NCBI RefSeq assembly: GCF_004349065.1
Contig: NZ_SMKZ01000011.1
Coordinates: 62,001-126,000 of the forward strand
Direction of reading: 5' to 3'
Source: Jiangella asiatica
GTDB lineage: Bacteria > Actinomycetota > Actinomycetes > Jiangellales > Jiangellaceae
Length of the DNA stretch: 64,000 nt
Positions 1 through 8,819 of the stretch are shown here, in pieces; position 1 is the first letter of the stretch; the number at the start of each line of letters is the position of its first letter. The notes under the pieces were generated by a model. The model did not search any database and was not told where the DNA came from. It saw only the letters and a list, made by a program, of their open reading frames with translations. The position numbers and the translations under genes are program-made.

Positions 1-19
1 TGGCGACACCACGACGTCG

Positions 20-1051
20 CTAACCGTTGACGATCAACGGAAGCCCTACGCGGCGGCCCTCGGCGGCGGACCGGCGCACCGCGTCGGTGAACTCCATGTA
101 GCGCACGGCGGTGTCGACGTCGGTGAGCCGGACGTCTTCGGTGCCACGGATGGCGCCGATGAACTCCGCCTCGACCCGCCAGGCACCCCGTTCGCCAGGG
201 CCGGGGGTGACGTCCTCCTCGAGTCCGTCGTCGTGGCGCAGGGTGAGCCGCCGGCCGGTGACGTCGACGACGAGCGTGCCCGCGCTGCCGAACAGATAGG
301 CGCCGTTCGGCCCGCCGAACCGGGCGTGCGGACTCAGGTCCACGGTCAGCGCGGCACCGCCTGGCAAGCCGGCCAGCACCGACACGTGGTCGGGCACGTC
401 GGCCGGGCCGAGCGGGCTGGCCGGATCGAACAGGTGCTCGCTGGCCTGGACCCACGTCGCGTGCCCGACCCAGCGGGCCAGTGCCTCGTAGACGATGCCC
501 AGCTCGAGCACGTTGTTGCCCGAGTAGCGACGCTGCTGGCGCCAGGCGGGCGGAGTGCGCCGGCCGCCGTCGCCGCCGCCCCAGAACGCCCGGACCAGCC
601 GCAGGTCGCCGATGGCACCGCGAGCCAGCAGCCGCTGGACGGTCGCGTCGGCCCACAGCGTGTGCGGGGCCGGCGACACCATGGCCACGAGGTCGGGCCG
701 GCGCATCGCCGCCGCCCGGATCGCCCGGGCCTCCCCCGCGTCCATGGCGAAGCGGGCCTGCACCAGCACGTGCTTGCCGGCGTCCAGTGCGGCGATGGCC
801 ACCGGCGCGTGCAGGTAGGGCCAGGTGGCGACGACGACGGCGTCCAGGTCGTCGTCGTGCACCAGATCGCGCCAGTGCTCGCACACTCGGGGGATGCCGA
901 GCTCCTCGGCCGCCCGCTCGCTCGACTCGCGGGTGCGGTTGACAACGGCCTCCACTTTCACGCCTGGCACCGCCCGGAAGCCTGGCAGGTGGTGGCTCCG
1001 GACGATCGCCCCGGCACCCACGATTCCCAGTCTCAGGACCTCGCCGCTCAT
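20..1051 (-). CDS. Gfo/Idh/MocA family NAD(P)-dependent oxidoreductase
   Basis: A 343-residue sugar-type dehydrogenase. The N-terminus carries a Rossmann fold with the GIVGAGAIVRSHHLPG dinucleotide loop at about residues 9-24, followed by the family pattern VVATWPYLHAPVAIAALDAGKHVLVQ. The usual EKP of this family is replaced by VQA at that point, which is unusual because the Lys of EKP normally assists catalysis. The C-terminal half is the mixed beta-sheet substrate domain. I chose the ATG at 1051 rather than a longer frame because it overlaps the stop of the upstream sulfatase by 4 bp (ATGA), which implies translational coupling. It is the last gene of the ROK-sulfatase-sulfatase operon. It probably oxidises or reduces a sugar released by the locus; the substrate is not visible. 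Confidence 0.85.
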   Translation of the reverse strand: MSGEVLRLGIVGAGAIVRSHHLPGFRAVPGVKVEAVVNRTRESSERAAEELGIPRVCEHWRDLVHDDDLDAVVVATWPYLHAPVAIAALDAGKHVLVQARFAMDAGEARAIRAAAMRRPDLVAMVSPAPHTLWADATVQRLLARGAIGDLRLVRAFWGGGDGGRRTPPAWRQQRRYSGNNVLELGIVYEALARWVGHATWVQASEHLFDPASPLGPADVPDHVSVLAGLPGGAALTVDLSPHARFGGPNGAYLFGSAGTLVVDVTGRRLTLRHDDGLEEDVTPGPGERGAWRVEAEFIGAIRGTEDVRLTDVDTAVRYMEFTDAVRRSAAEGRRVGLPLIVNG

Positions 1052-2424
1052 CGTGGTGCGAGCCCAGGCGCCGGGACGTGGCGGACGAAGACGTCGCCGA
1101 TGGCGCGGCAATGCTCCACCAGCCTGCTCCGGTGGTCGGCGAGGATGCCTTGGTGTGCGCCGCTGGTGGCCAGGTTGGTCAGCTCGCCCGGATCCCGGTC
1201 CAGGTCGAAGAGCTGTTCCCGGTGGAGCCCCCACGAGTGACACAGGTACTTGTACCGCGCCGTCCGGACCATGCGGGCTACCAGCGCGCCCTTCGCCGGT
1301 GCGGGCGCCGGCCCCGGAAACGACCACTCCGTCTCGGCGACGACATGCTCTCGCCACGGCTGTCCGGCCGGTGCCGCCTCCACCAGCGACCGCACACTGC
1401 GCCCGGCCCACCGCGGGTCCGGCTCGATGCCCGCGTAGTCACACAGGGTGGGCAGCAGGTCGAGGCCGACGGAGACCAGGTCGTCGCGGGTGTGGCCGGC
1501 ACGGGCGCCGGCCGGCGGCACGACGACGAACGGAACCCCCGCTGATTCCTCGTACAGGTTCTTCTTCTGGTTCCAGCGATGGGCCCCTTGCATGTCGCCG
1601 TGGTCGGAGGTGAACACGATCAGAGTGTCCTCGCGTCGGCCAGCCGCCGCGAGCGCCGACAGCAGGGTCGCGATCTCCGTGTCGGCACGCTCGCACAGCC
1701 GGAAGTAGGCGTACCGGTACCGGCGCCACTTCTCCTCGTCCCAGCTCTGTGTGGGGTAGATCAACCAGGCGAACCGCTGCACCAGCCGCAGCGCCTCGGG
1801 CTCCTCCGATCCGGCGGCGAAGTTCGGCGGCAGCAGCGGCAGCTCGCGCCAGTCGGCGTCGGGGACCTCCCCCGACGGCGGCTTCTGGCCCCTCGCCCAT
1901 TGGCAGATGCCGTGCGGCTCGTTGAAGGAGGCGACGAGGAGGAACGGTCTTCTCCCCCGCTCGTCGGAGGCGAGGTACCGGCCGCAGGCTTCGGCCAGCC
2001 CGTCGTGGTCGCCGGCGTGGATCAGGTCGAATCCGCTGGCCGGAGGCGCATCCGGTTTGGGCGTCGGCGCCCCGTCCGGGCCATCGTGCCGCACACCGGG
2101 AACATGCCACTTGCCCGCGTAGGCGCAGTCGTAGCCGGCCGTACGGAAGACGCGGCCGAGTGACCGAGCGGGGAACCCGGCTGGCACCGCGGCGATGTTG
2201 TCGTTGACGCCCAGCTCGGACGGCATCCGGCCGGTGACCATCGATGCCCGCGAGGGGGCGCACAGCGGGCTCGTGCAGTAGGCGTGCCGAAACCGCACCC
2301 CGCGGGCAGCCAGCGAGTCGATCGCCGGCGTGCGCACGTCCGGGTTTCCTGCGCAGCTCATCGCGTTCGCGGACTGCTGGTCGGTCATGATCAGCAGGAT
2401 GCTCGGCCGGCCGTCGGACCCCAC
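1048..2424 (-). CDS. sulfatase (S1 family, formylglycine type)
   Basis: Hydrolyses a sulfate ester, presumably on an imported oligosaccharide. With the GTG at 2424 the product is 458 residues. An N-terminal RPSILLIMTDQQ strand supplies metal ligands Asp14/Gln15. The formylglycine signature is CAPSRASMVTGR with Cys55 as the residue to be converted, and a later SDHGD supplies metal ligands. There is no signal peptide. The frame stays open to 2505, and GTG codons at 2436 and 2457 are alternative starts. I prefer 2424 because a GGTGG lies 8 nt upstream and the protein then begins just before the family's first strand. Any of these starts overlaps the end of the preceding sulfatase gene or lies close to it, so the two are co-translated. 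Confidence 0.88.
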   Translation of the reverse strand: MGSDGRPSILLIMTDQQSANAMSCAGNPDVRTPAIDSLAARGVRFRHAYCTSPLCAPSRASMVTGRMPSELGVNDNIAAVPAGFPARSLGRVFRTAGYDCAYAGKWHVPGVRHDGPDGAPTPKPDAPPASGFDLIHAGDHDGLAEACGRYLASDERGRRPFLLVASFNEPHGICQWARGQKPPSGEVPDADWRELPLLPPNFAAGSEEPEALRLVQRFAWLIYPTQSWDEEKWRRYRYAYFRLCERADTEIATLLSALAAAGRREDTLIVFTSDHGDMQGAHRWNQKKNLYEESAGVPFVVVPPAGARAGHTRDDLVSVGLDLLPTLCDYAGIEPDPRWAGRSVRSLVEAAPAGQPWREHVVAETEWSFPGPAPAPAKGALVARMVRTARYKYLCHSWGLHREQLFDLDRDPGELTNLATSGAHQGILADHRSRLVEHCRAIGDVFVRHVPAPGLAPR

Positions 2425-2449
2425 TGGATCGTCCACCGGCGGCGCGCCG

Positions 2450-3928
2450 CTACGCACCGCTGCGCTCGAACACGCTGAGGGTGGGGTCGTAGTCGGTAGG
2501 GCCAACGTCGTACATCGAGGTCATCCAGTGGTAGAAGTTGTCGCCCCGGTCGCGGAGCAGATGATACAGGCGGCGCGTGAGTCGCGCACGAACGGGGCGC
2601 AGCTCGGGATGCTGGTACCGGTTGTGCAGCTCGTGCGGGTCGGTGCTCAGGTCGTACAGCTCGTTGCACGACTCCGGATTGATCACCAGCTTGTAGCGTT
2701 CGTCGCGGATCATCCGCTGCGCGTGCGGAAAGTGGTGCCCGTGGAACTCCGCCACGAGCTCGGCCGGCCAGTCGGGACGTTCGCCCCGGATCAGCGGCAT
2801 CAGGCTGCGGCTGTCCTCGGCCGGCGCCGGGTCGGCCCCGGCCAGCTCGAGGATCGTGGCGGTCCAGTCGGTGAGGCTGACGAACTCGTCGCGCACCTGC
2901 CCGGCCGGTGCGCCGGGAACCCGGATGATGCCGGGGATGCGGTAGATGTCCTCGTACATCGCCGGCCCTTTGTCGTGCAGCCGGTGCGCACCGGTGAACT
3001 CGCCGTGGTCGGCGGTGAACACGACGGCGGTCTCGTCGGCGAGTCCCAGCTCGTCCAGTGCCGTGAGGATCCTGCCGATCTGGACGTCGATGAGGGTCAC
3101 GTATCCCCAGTAGGCCGCGATGAGCCGGCGGGTCTGCTCGGTCGGCATGGTGTCGAAGCCCCAGTGCGCGCTGTAGTTGCGCTGCACCGGCGGCTTGCCG
3201 GCGAAGCTCTCCGCCACCGACACCGGCAGCTCGACGAGATCGGGGTCGTAGCGGTCGAAGTACTCGCCGGGCAGGAGGTAGGGCAGGTGCGGCCCGAAGA
3301 AATGGGTCGCGAGGAAGAACGGCGCGCCCGTGGTGTCACGTCGTTTGGCGTATCGCTCCAGCGTCTCGATGGTCCTGGTCGCCAGGTAATGCTCGAATGT
3401 CGCTTCAGGTGGCTGTGCCAGCCGTGCGGCCAGCAGGTTGCCACGTTCACCGTTGGCGGTGACCGCGCGGATCGACTCGCCGATCGCGTAGGGCGGCAGG
3501 CCTTGTTCGGCAAGGTAGGCGGCGTAGTCGGGGTGGTCCACCGGGTTGTGCCAGCCGGGCAGGTGCGGCCCTTCGAAGCCGAAGTCGGCCGCGGTCCTGT
3601 GGGTGCCCACGTGCCACTTGCCGAGCAGTCCCAGCGCGTAGTCGTTGTCGTTCAGAGGGCCGGTGAAGGTGAACTGGTCGTCCGGGAGATCCTCCAGGTA
3701 ACCGACGTTGCGCTCGTAGTTGGCCAGCAGACGGTGCCGAAACGGCGCCGACCCGGTGAGCAGACTCGCCCGCGCGGGCGTGCAGATGGCCGTCGGCGTG
3801 TAGCACCGGTCGAACCTGGTGCCGCCGGCGGCCAACGAGTCGATCGCCGGGGTGGCCACGTGCCGGCTGCCGTAGCAGCCGAGTGTGTCCACCCGATGCT
3901 GGTCGGTCATCAGGAAGAGGATGTTCAT
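2450..3928 (-). CDS. sulfatase (S1 family, formylglycine type)
   Basis: A 492-residue sulfatase. MNILFLMTDQH starts at the first beta-strand, with Asp9/Gln10 as metal ligands. The formylglycine motif is CTPARASLLTG (Cys49), and TADHGEFTGAH supplies later metal ligands. No signal peptide is present, so the enzyme is cytosolic. The ATG follows the ROK gene by 22 bp. The C-terminal half (ELYDLSTDPHELHN) carries the usual sulfatase tail motif. It differs clearly from the adjacent sulfatase, so the two probably act on different sulfate positions. Substrate unknown. Confidence 0.9.
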   Translation of the reverse strand: MNILFLMTDQHRVDTLGCYGSRHVATPAIDSLAAGGTRFDRCYTPTAICTPARASLLTGSAPFRHRLLANYERNVGYLEDLPDDQFTFTGPLNDNDYALGLLGKWHVGTHRTAADFGFEGPHLPGWHNPVDHPDYAAYLAEQGLPPYAIGESIRAVTANGERGNLLAARLAQPPEATFEHYLATRTIETLERYAKRRDTTGAPFFLATHFFGPHLPYLLPGEYFDRYDPDLVELPVSVAESFAGKPPVQRNYSAHWGFDTMPTEQTRRLIAAYWGYVTLIDVQIGRILTALDELGLADETAVVFTADHGEFTGAHRLHDKGPAMYEDIYRIPGIIRVPGAPAGQVRDEFVSLTDWTATILELAGADPAPAEDSRSLMPLIRGERPDWPAELVAEFHGHHFPHAQRMIRDERYKLVINPESCNELYDLSTDPHELHNRYQHPELRPVRARLTRRLYHLLRDRGDNFYHWMTSMYDVGPTDYDPTLSVFERSGA

Positions 3929-3950
3929 GGTGTCCCTTCGCCGGGCGGCG

Positions 3951-5195
3951 TCAGATCGGGGCCGGCGACGCGGCGCTCGGTGTGTCCAGTGGTGCCCGGA
4001 AGAACTCGCGCAGCGCCAGCGTGGCCGCGCCGACCACTGGTGCGTCGCGTACCGCGGCGGACCTGATCTCCACGGCGTCGCGCACCGCCGGAAACACGCG
4101 GCGGTCCACCTCGGCGCGGACCCGGTCGATCAGGGCGTCTCCGGCTCGGGCCAGTTCACGGCCCAGGAGGATCAGTTGTGGGTCGACGGCGTAGATGATG
4201 TTGATGATTCCGGCCGCGAGATAGCGCGCGACGTCGTCGAAGACGGCGGTCGCCACCTCGTCGCCGGCATCCAGCGCTGCGATGACCGCATCGATGGTCA
4301 GCCCCGTCTCCGTATGCAGGACCGACGAGGGGGTTGCTGCGAGCCTCGACCGGACCGCGTCGAGGATGCGCGGAACGGCGGCGTACACCTCCAGGCACCC
4401 GAAGTTGCCGCACGCGCACCGTGGTCCATCGAGACGCACGCTCATGTGACCCACCTCCCCGGCCAGGCCGTGGTCGCCGTGGTGCAGGTCACCGCCGAGA
4501 ACGAGACCGGAACCGATACCGGTGCCCAGAGTGAGCAGGACGAAGTCGTCGACCCCCTGGCCGGCACCGAACCACAGCTCCGCCAGGGCGCCCGTGTTCG
4601 CGTTGTTGTCGTAGTGGGTGGGCAGGCCGATCTGCCGCTCGAGCTCCGTCACGAGGTCGAGGTCCTGCCAGACGTCGCGTGATCGGGGCGACAAGCTCCG
4701 CCGCGCGCGGATGTCGACCGGGCCGACGATGCCGACGCCGACGCCGACGACCCGGTCTCGCTCGTCGCGCGGCAGCTCCGAGACGAGCCGCTGGGCGATC
4801 CGGAGGGCGGCCGACTGCGAGACCTCGCCCTCCCAGGGATCGGGGACCGGTTCACTCAGCTGATGGAGCGGCTGCCCGGACAGGTCGACGACGGCGCCGG
4901 TGACCGCGTTGCGTGCGATGTCGAGGCCGATGGCGTAACGGGCCGACGGAACGACCTCCAGATCGACCGCGCGACGACCGGCCCGCGTCGAGGCCTGGAA
5001 GCCCGACTCATGGGCGAGACCGCTCTCGATCAGCTCGTCGACGATGTTGGAGACCGTGCCGGGATTCAACCCGGTCCGCCGCGCCAGGTCGATCCTGGCG
5101 ATGGGCCCGAGCGCATGGATGGCCCGGAAGATCACCGCCCGGTTGCCCTGCTTGACGCTGCGGTGGTTGGCGCCCGCATAGCCGCTGGTTCCCAT
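3951..5195 (-). CDS. ROK family transcriptional repressor
   Basis: A 414-residue ROK regulator (NagC/XylR type). A winged HTH lies at about residues 12-75 (LARRTGLNPGTVSNIVDELIESG), followed by the actin-like sugar-kinase fold (AIGLDIARNAVTGAVVDLSG) and the zinc-type motif GPRCACGNFGCLEVYA. GHMSVRLDG precedes it, as in family members. It is the first gene of the leftward operon and divergent from the polysaccharide operon at 5302. The ligand is probably a breakdown sugar of the substrate. The likely operator is the AT-rich inverted repeat at 5261-5285 in the intergenic region. Confidence 0.92.
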   Translation of the reverse strand: MGTSGYAGANHRSVKQGNRAVIFRAIHALGPIARIDLARRTGLNPGTVSNIVDELIESGLAHESGFQASTRAGRRAVDLEVVPSARYAIGLDIARNAVTGAVVDLSGQPLHQLSEPVPDPWEGEVSQSAALRIAQRLVSELPRDERDRVVGVGVGIVGPVDIRARRSLSPRSRDVWQDLDLVTELERQIGLPTHYDNNANTGALAELWFGAGQGVDDFVLLTLGTGIGSGLVLGGDLHHGDHGLAGEVGHMSVRLDGPRCACGNFGCLEVYAAVPRILDAVRSRLAATPSSVLHTETGLTIDAVIAALDAGDEVATAVFDDVARYLAAGIINIIYAVDPQLILLGRELARAGDALIDRVRAEVDRRVFPAVRDAVEIRSAAVRDAPVVGAATLALREFFRAPLDTPSAASPAPI

Positions 5196-5219
5196 GATGA
5201 TGCCGAAGACCTCTCACCC

Positions 5220-5249
5220 TTGACACGCCTGTTCGTGGCTCAGTACAGT
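5220..5249 (+). promoter_or_regulatory. sigma70-like promoter of the rightward polysaccharide operon
   Basis: A perfect TTGACA (5220-5225) is followed after 18 bp by TACAGT (5244-5249, 4 of 6 to consensus). The predicted start is near 5256, leaving a leader of about 45 nt before the GTG at 5302. It faces the GH43-like gene. Confidence 0.55.
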
Positions 5250-5260
5250 ACGGCACTCCA

Positions 5261-5285
5261 TAATAATTGAAACAAACAATAAATC
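5261..5285. promoter_or_regulatory. candidate ROK operator (AT-rich imperfect inverted repeat)
   Basis: A 25-bp island that is almost free of G and C in a very GC-rich genome. It contains ATTG-N7-CAAT (5266-5280), with 6 of 9 positions matching when the arms are extended, and an internal TTGAAACAA. It lies immediately downstream of the predicted transcription start and just before the ribosome binding site. A bound repressor there would block the start of transcription. NagC/Mlc-type ROK proteins are known to bind A/T-rich palindromes. The assignment is inference. Confidence 0.45.
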
Positions 5286-5293
5286 AAAGGAGG
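5286..5293 (+). promoter_or_regulatory. consensus ribosome binding site that sets the GTG start at 5302
   Basis: AAAGGAGG, a near-perfect match to the anti-Shine-Dalgarno sequence, sits 8 nt before the GTG. This fixes the start of the first gene of the operon. Confidence 0.7.
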
Positions 5294-5301
5294 AGGCGTC
5301 A

Positions 5302-6339
5302 GTGTCCCACGGCACGTCCGGTGTGACAAGCCAGCAAGCGGCGCGCGGACAGGTGAACCGCGATCTCTCGAGCCGTGGCTATCTCCTGCGCGTGCCTACC
5401 CAGCCGCCGTTCGACCCCGAGCGAGGCACGACCGTGGTGGAGCCGCTCGGCTCCGGGCCCGGCTGGTGGGCGGGCGCGCCCAGCGCGCTCTGGAGCGGCG
5501 GACGCTTCTACCTGAGCTACCGGCTGCGCCGGCCGCGGCCGGAGAGAGGCGGTTCGACCCACATCGCGGTGAGCGACGACGGTGTGCGATTCGAGACGAT
5601 CTGGACCGCGCAGAAGGAGGAGTTCGACACCCCGTCCATCGAACGATCCGCACTGGTCCATGTCGCCGACCGGCACTGGCGGCTCTACGTCAGCTACGTG
5701 GACGCGGCCGACGGGCGCTGGCGGATCGACCTGCTCGAAGGCGCGGCGCCGGACAGGTTCGACCCGCGGCAGCGGCGCCCCGTACTCACCGCGGCCGACA
5801 TCGGGGCCGAGGGCGTCAAAGACCCTTGGGTGGCCCGTCGCGACGGCGGCTGGCAGCTGCTCGCGTCCTACGTCGACGCCCCTCCCCACGGCACCGGTGA
5901 CCGCAGCGATCTGCACGGCACCATGGACGTGTTCACCACCGGTCTGACGACGTCGTCGACGGGTATCGCCACCAGCGACGACGGCCTGACCTGGCGCTGG
6001 GCTGGCGCCGTGCTGACCCCGTCGGCAGGCGGATGGGACAGCTATACGGCGCGTCTCACCAGCGTCGTCGCCACCGCCGACGGTTGGCTCGGCTTCTACG
6101 ACGGGTGCGGCGGCGTCGAGCAGAACTACGAAGAACGTTGCGGTCTGGTCATCGGTGACGGAGCGGACCACTGGAGCCGGGCCAGCGCCCGACCCGCCGT
6201 CGGTGCGCCGGGCGGGACGGGAACGGTGCGCTACGTCGAAGCCGTCCAGACCACCGCGTGGATCCGGTTCTTCTACGAGTTCACCCGCCCGGACGGCTCC
6301 CACGAGCTGCGGACCTCGCTGCGAGAGACCAGGCCATGA
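5302..6339 (+). CDS. GH43-like five-bladed beta-propeller protein (putative glycosidase)
   Basis: 345 residues, GTG start fixed by AAAGGAGG. Repeated blade motifs can be seen: PSALWSGGRFYLSYRLRRP, STHIAVSDDGVRFE, WRLYVSYVDAADGRWRID and EGVKDPWV. This suits the GH43/GH117/GH130-like propeller fold, but I cannot assign a family number or catalytic acids with confidence. It has no signal peptide, so it should act in the cytosol on imported oligosaccharides. The gene at 39885-40871 is a clear paralogue that shares LYVSYVD-AD-RWRID, EGVKDP and YDG...NYEER. It is the first gene of the operon, and its stop overlaps the next start by 4 bp. Confidence 0.75.
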   Translation: MSHGTSGVTSQQAARGQVNRDLSSRGYLLRVPTQPPFDPERGTTVVEPLGSGPGWWAGAPSALWSGGRFYLSYRLRRPRPERGGSTHIAVSDDGVRFETIWTAQKEEFDTPSIERSALVHVADRHWRLYVSYVDAADGRWRIDLLEGAAPDRFDPRQRRPVLTAADIGAEGVKDPWVARRDGGWQLLASYVDAPPHGTGDRSDLHGTMDVFTTGLTTSSTGIATSDDGLTWRWAGAVLTPSAGGWDSYTARLTSVVATADGWLGFYDGCGGVEQNYEERCGLVIGDGADHWSRASARPAVGAPGGTGTVRYVEAVQTTAWIRFFYEFTRPDGSHELRTSLRETRP

Positions 6340-8819
6340 CCATGTACGAGGAGATCCCCGTTCCCAACGGCGGCTTCGGCGAGGGCGGCGACCAGGACAT
6401 CGCGCACTGGACGAGCGCGGACGGGACCGGCGGCGCGTTCCATATCGAGCGGTCCGGTGCGGCGACACGGTTGCGCGTCGAGGCGGCCGCACTCGACCCG
6501 CGGCCGACGCTGTCGAGCGCGGCGCTGCCGATCCGCCCGGGATTCGAGTACGCCGGTCAGGCCCGCGTCCTGGTCGAGACAGGAGCGGTGCTGCTCCGCC
6601 TGAGCTACCGCGACCATCAGGACAGGGAGCTGGCGTCCTCCTCGTCCATGGCCCGGCACGCCGGTGACCGATGGAGCGGCGTCGCCATCAGCGGCGCGGC
6701 ACCCCTCGGCGCCGTCACCGCGCACATCGCCATCTCCTGCGCCGCAGGCATGCCGACCACGGCGCTGGTCGACGACGTCCGGCTGGTCACGGCCGGCCCG
6801 CTGACGGAGCTGGGAACGCCACTTCACACCGCGGCCGTCCACGGCGCGGTGACCGGCACGTGGGTGGACGGCCGCGTCGTCGCCTACCTCTTCGTCAAGG
6901 GCGACCCGCCCACGGTGACCGTGGCCGACGTCCGCGACGGATCGTCCGTCGCCACGGTTCGCCTGCCGCCGGCGACGACGCCCTATGGTGCGTTCGGTCT
7001 GGCCCAGGCGCCGGACCGAACGGTGTACGTGGCCGGCACCAACGGGCATCTCTACCGCTACCGGCCGGGCGAGAGCGAGGGCTCCGATCTCGGCACGCCC
7101 GCCGACGGGGAGTCGTTCCTGTGGCGCGTGGCCGTGGACGAGCGCGGCCGAGTCTTCGGCGGTACCTACCCGAACGGCAAGGTGTTCCGCTACGACCCGG
7201 CCGGCGGATCGCTCGAATGCGTCCAGGTCGCCGCCTCGCAGAGGTACGTGCGCAGCATCGCGGTAGCCGACGGATCGGTGTGGGCAGGGCTGGGAACCCC
7301 GGCCCGGCTGTTCCGGCTCGACGCCGACGACCTCTCCGTCCGGGAGGAGGTGCCGCTGCCGGACGGGTTCTCCGCAGCCCAGCCCATGGTCTACGATCTC
7401 GCGGCCACCGCTGACACCGTCCTCATCCGCGGCAGCGGCGACGGCAGCATCTACGCGCTGGACCTCGCCACGCTCGCCTGGAGCGAGCGGCTCGGCCGCG
7501 GCGCGGGCGTCGACTTCGCCCCCGAGCACGACGGCCGCGTCTACTGGCTCGCGGCCGGAAACGGGACGCTGCAGGCCTGCCGGCTCGACACCGGCAGCGT
7601 CACGGACACGAGCGTCGCCGTCACGGTCCCGGCCACCGGGCCGAGCACCCTGGCCACCGGGTACGCGTGGGCCGACCTGACCGGCATCGGGCTGTCCCGA
7701 CACGTCCTGGTGTTCGTCGACCGCCGCGGCGTGATCCATGCCTACGATCCGGCCAGTGGCACTGCGGTCGAGACGCCGGTCGAGCTGCCCGAGCACGAGC
7801 TCAAGATCCACCGCCTGTCCGCGGGCGCCGACGAGCACATCTACCTCGGCGGCTTCGCGCCCGGAAGCCTTGGCTGGTACGACACGCGCGCGGACACCCT
7901 GACCGAGTGCCTTCCCGAGTCGACCAAGCAGACGGAGAACGTGCTCGTCCACGACGGCCGGGTATGGCTGGGCACGTACCCGGGAGCCGACGTCCTGGTG
8001 TTCGACCCCGCCGCCCCTCCCGTGGTCGGGTCCAACCCGAAGGTGGCCGCCCGACTGGGGCACCTGAGCGACGTGCCGCAGGACCGCCCGCTGGCACTCG
8101 TCGGCACGCCCGACGGTGTCGTCGCCGGCACGGTGCCGGAGTACGGCCGGCGGGGAGGACGGGTGTTCCTCATCCCGTTCGACGGAGGCGCGCCACGAGT
8201 CGTGCCAATGCCCGAAAGCGTCGCCGAGCACAGTGTCACGGCGCTCGCCTACGACGCCGGCCGTCACGCGCTCTACGTCGGGACCTGCGTGCTGGGTGGG
8301 CTCGGCGCGCCGCTCGCCGACGGTTCCGCGCACCTGCTGCGGATCGACCTGCCCGACCTGCGTCTCGTGTGGGACCGTATGCCCCTGCCGGGCGAGCAGT
8401 ACGTCACCGGACTGACCACACTGCCCGACGGCGAGGTCTGGGGCGTCGCCCGCGGCGGGGTCTTCGCCGCCGACCCAGTGACCGGCGCCGTCCGCGGCCT
8501 CGCCGACATCGCTGCGCACGACCCCTCCGCCTCCCCGGTGTGGGGATCGGGCCGGCTGGAGTGCCTGCCCTCCGGTCAGGTCCTCTGCGGGATCAACGGC
8601 CAGCTCGCCGTCGTCGACCCCGGCCTGCAGAACTGGACGGTGCTGGCCACCCACACCGCGCCACCGACCGGCGCCGCCTTCGCCCGTGACAACGAAGGAG
8701 GCCTCTATTTCGCCAGAGGCTCCGCGACACTCGTCCGGCTCGGCCGCACCTCGTCACGGCTGCACGGACGCGCCGCTCCCCCATCAGCATCGACGTACGA
8801 CGAATCGGAGGTTGCGTGA
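6336..8819 (+). CDS. large cytosolic beta-propeller protein with N-terminal jelly-roll-like domain
   Basis: 827 residues, from the ATG at 6336 that overlaps the previous stop (ATGA). Residues 1 to about 170 look like a beta-sandwich carbohydrate-binding-type domain (VPNGGFGEGGDQDIAHW; FEYAGQARVLVETGAVLLRLSY). Roughly 170-827 consist of PQQ/NHL-like blade repeats (VAVDERGRVFGGTYPNGKVF, VHDGRVWLGTYPGADVLVFD), enough for about two propellers. No signal peptide can be seen. The 18511-20580 product is a paralogue that does carry a Tat signal. Some polysaccharide lyases and glycosidases use such folds, but I cannot name a reaction. Its place at the head of the operon suggests handling of the imported oligosaccharide. 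Confidence 0.7.
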   Translation: MTMYEEIPVPNGGFGEGGDQDIAHWTSADGTGGAFHIERSGAATRLRVEAAALDPRPTLSSAALPIRPGFEYAGQARVLVETGAVLLRLSYRDHQDRELASSSSMARHAGDRWSGVAISGAAPLGAVTAHIAISCAAGMPTTALVDDVRLVTAGPLTELGTPLHTAAVHGAVTGTWVDGRVVAYLFVKGDPPTVTVADVRDGSSVATVRLPPATTPYGAFGLAQAPDRTVYVAGTNGHLYRYRPGESEGSDLGTPADGESFLWRVAVDERGRVFGGTYPNGKVFRYDPAGGSLECVQVAASQRYVRSIAVADGSVWAGLGTPARLFRLDADDLSVREEVPLPDGFSAAQPMVYDLAATADTVLIRGSGDGSIYALDLATLAWSERLGRGAGVDFAPEHDGRVYWLAAGNGTLQACRLDTGSVTDTSVAVTVPATGPSTLATGYAWADLTGIGLSRHVLVFVDRRGVIHAYDPASGTAVETPVELPEHELKIHRLSAGADEHIYLGGFAPGSLGWYDTRADTLTECLPESTKQTENVLVHDGRVWLGTYPGADVLVFDPAAPPVVGSNPKVAARLGHLSDVPQDRPLALVGTPDGVVAGTVPEYGRRGGRVFLIPFDGGAPRVVPMPESVAEHSVTALAYDAGRHALYVGTCVLGGLGAPLADGSAHLLRIDLPDLRLVWDRMPLPGEQYVTGLTTLPDGEVWGVARGGVFAADPVTGAVRGLADIAAHDPSASPVWGSGRLECLPSGQVLCGINGQLAVVDPGLQNWTVLATHTAPPTGAAFARDNEGGLYFARGSATLVRLGRTSSRLHGRAAPPSASTYDESEVA

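Noticed and set aside
2330-4066. Long plus-strand frame opposite the sulfatase genes
   Set aside because: Shadow of two real sulfatase genes with intact active-site motifs on the minus strand.
6273-8654. Long antisense open frame across the propeller gene
   Set aside because: Typical GC-driven antisense frame, with low-complexity composition and no motifs, while the sense frame has clear repeats.
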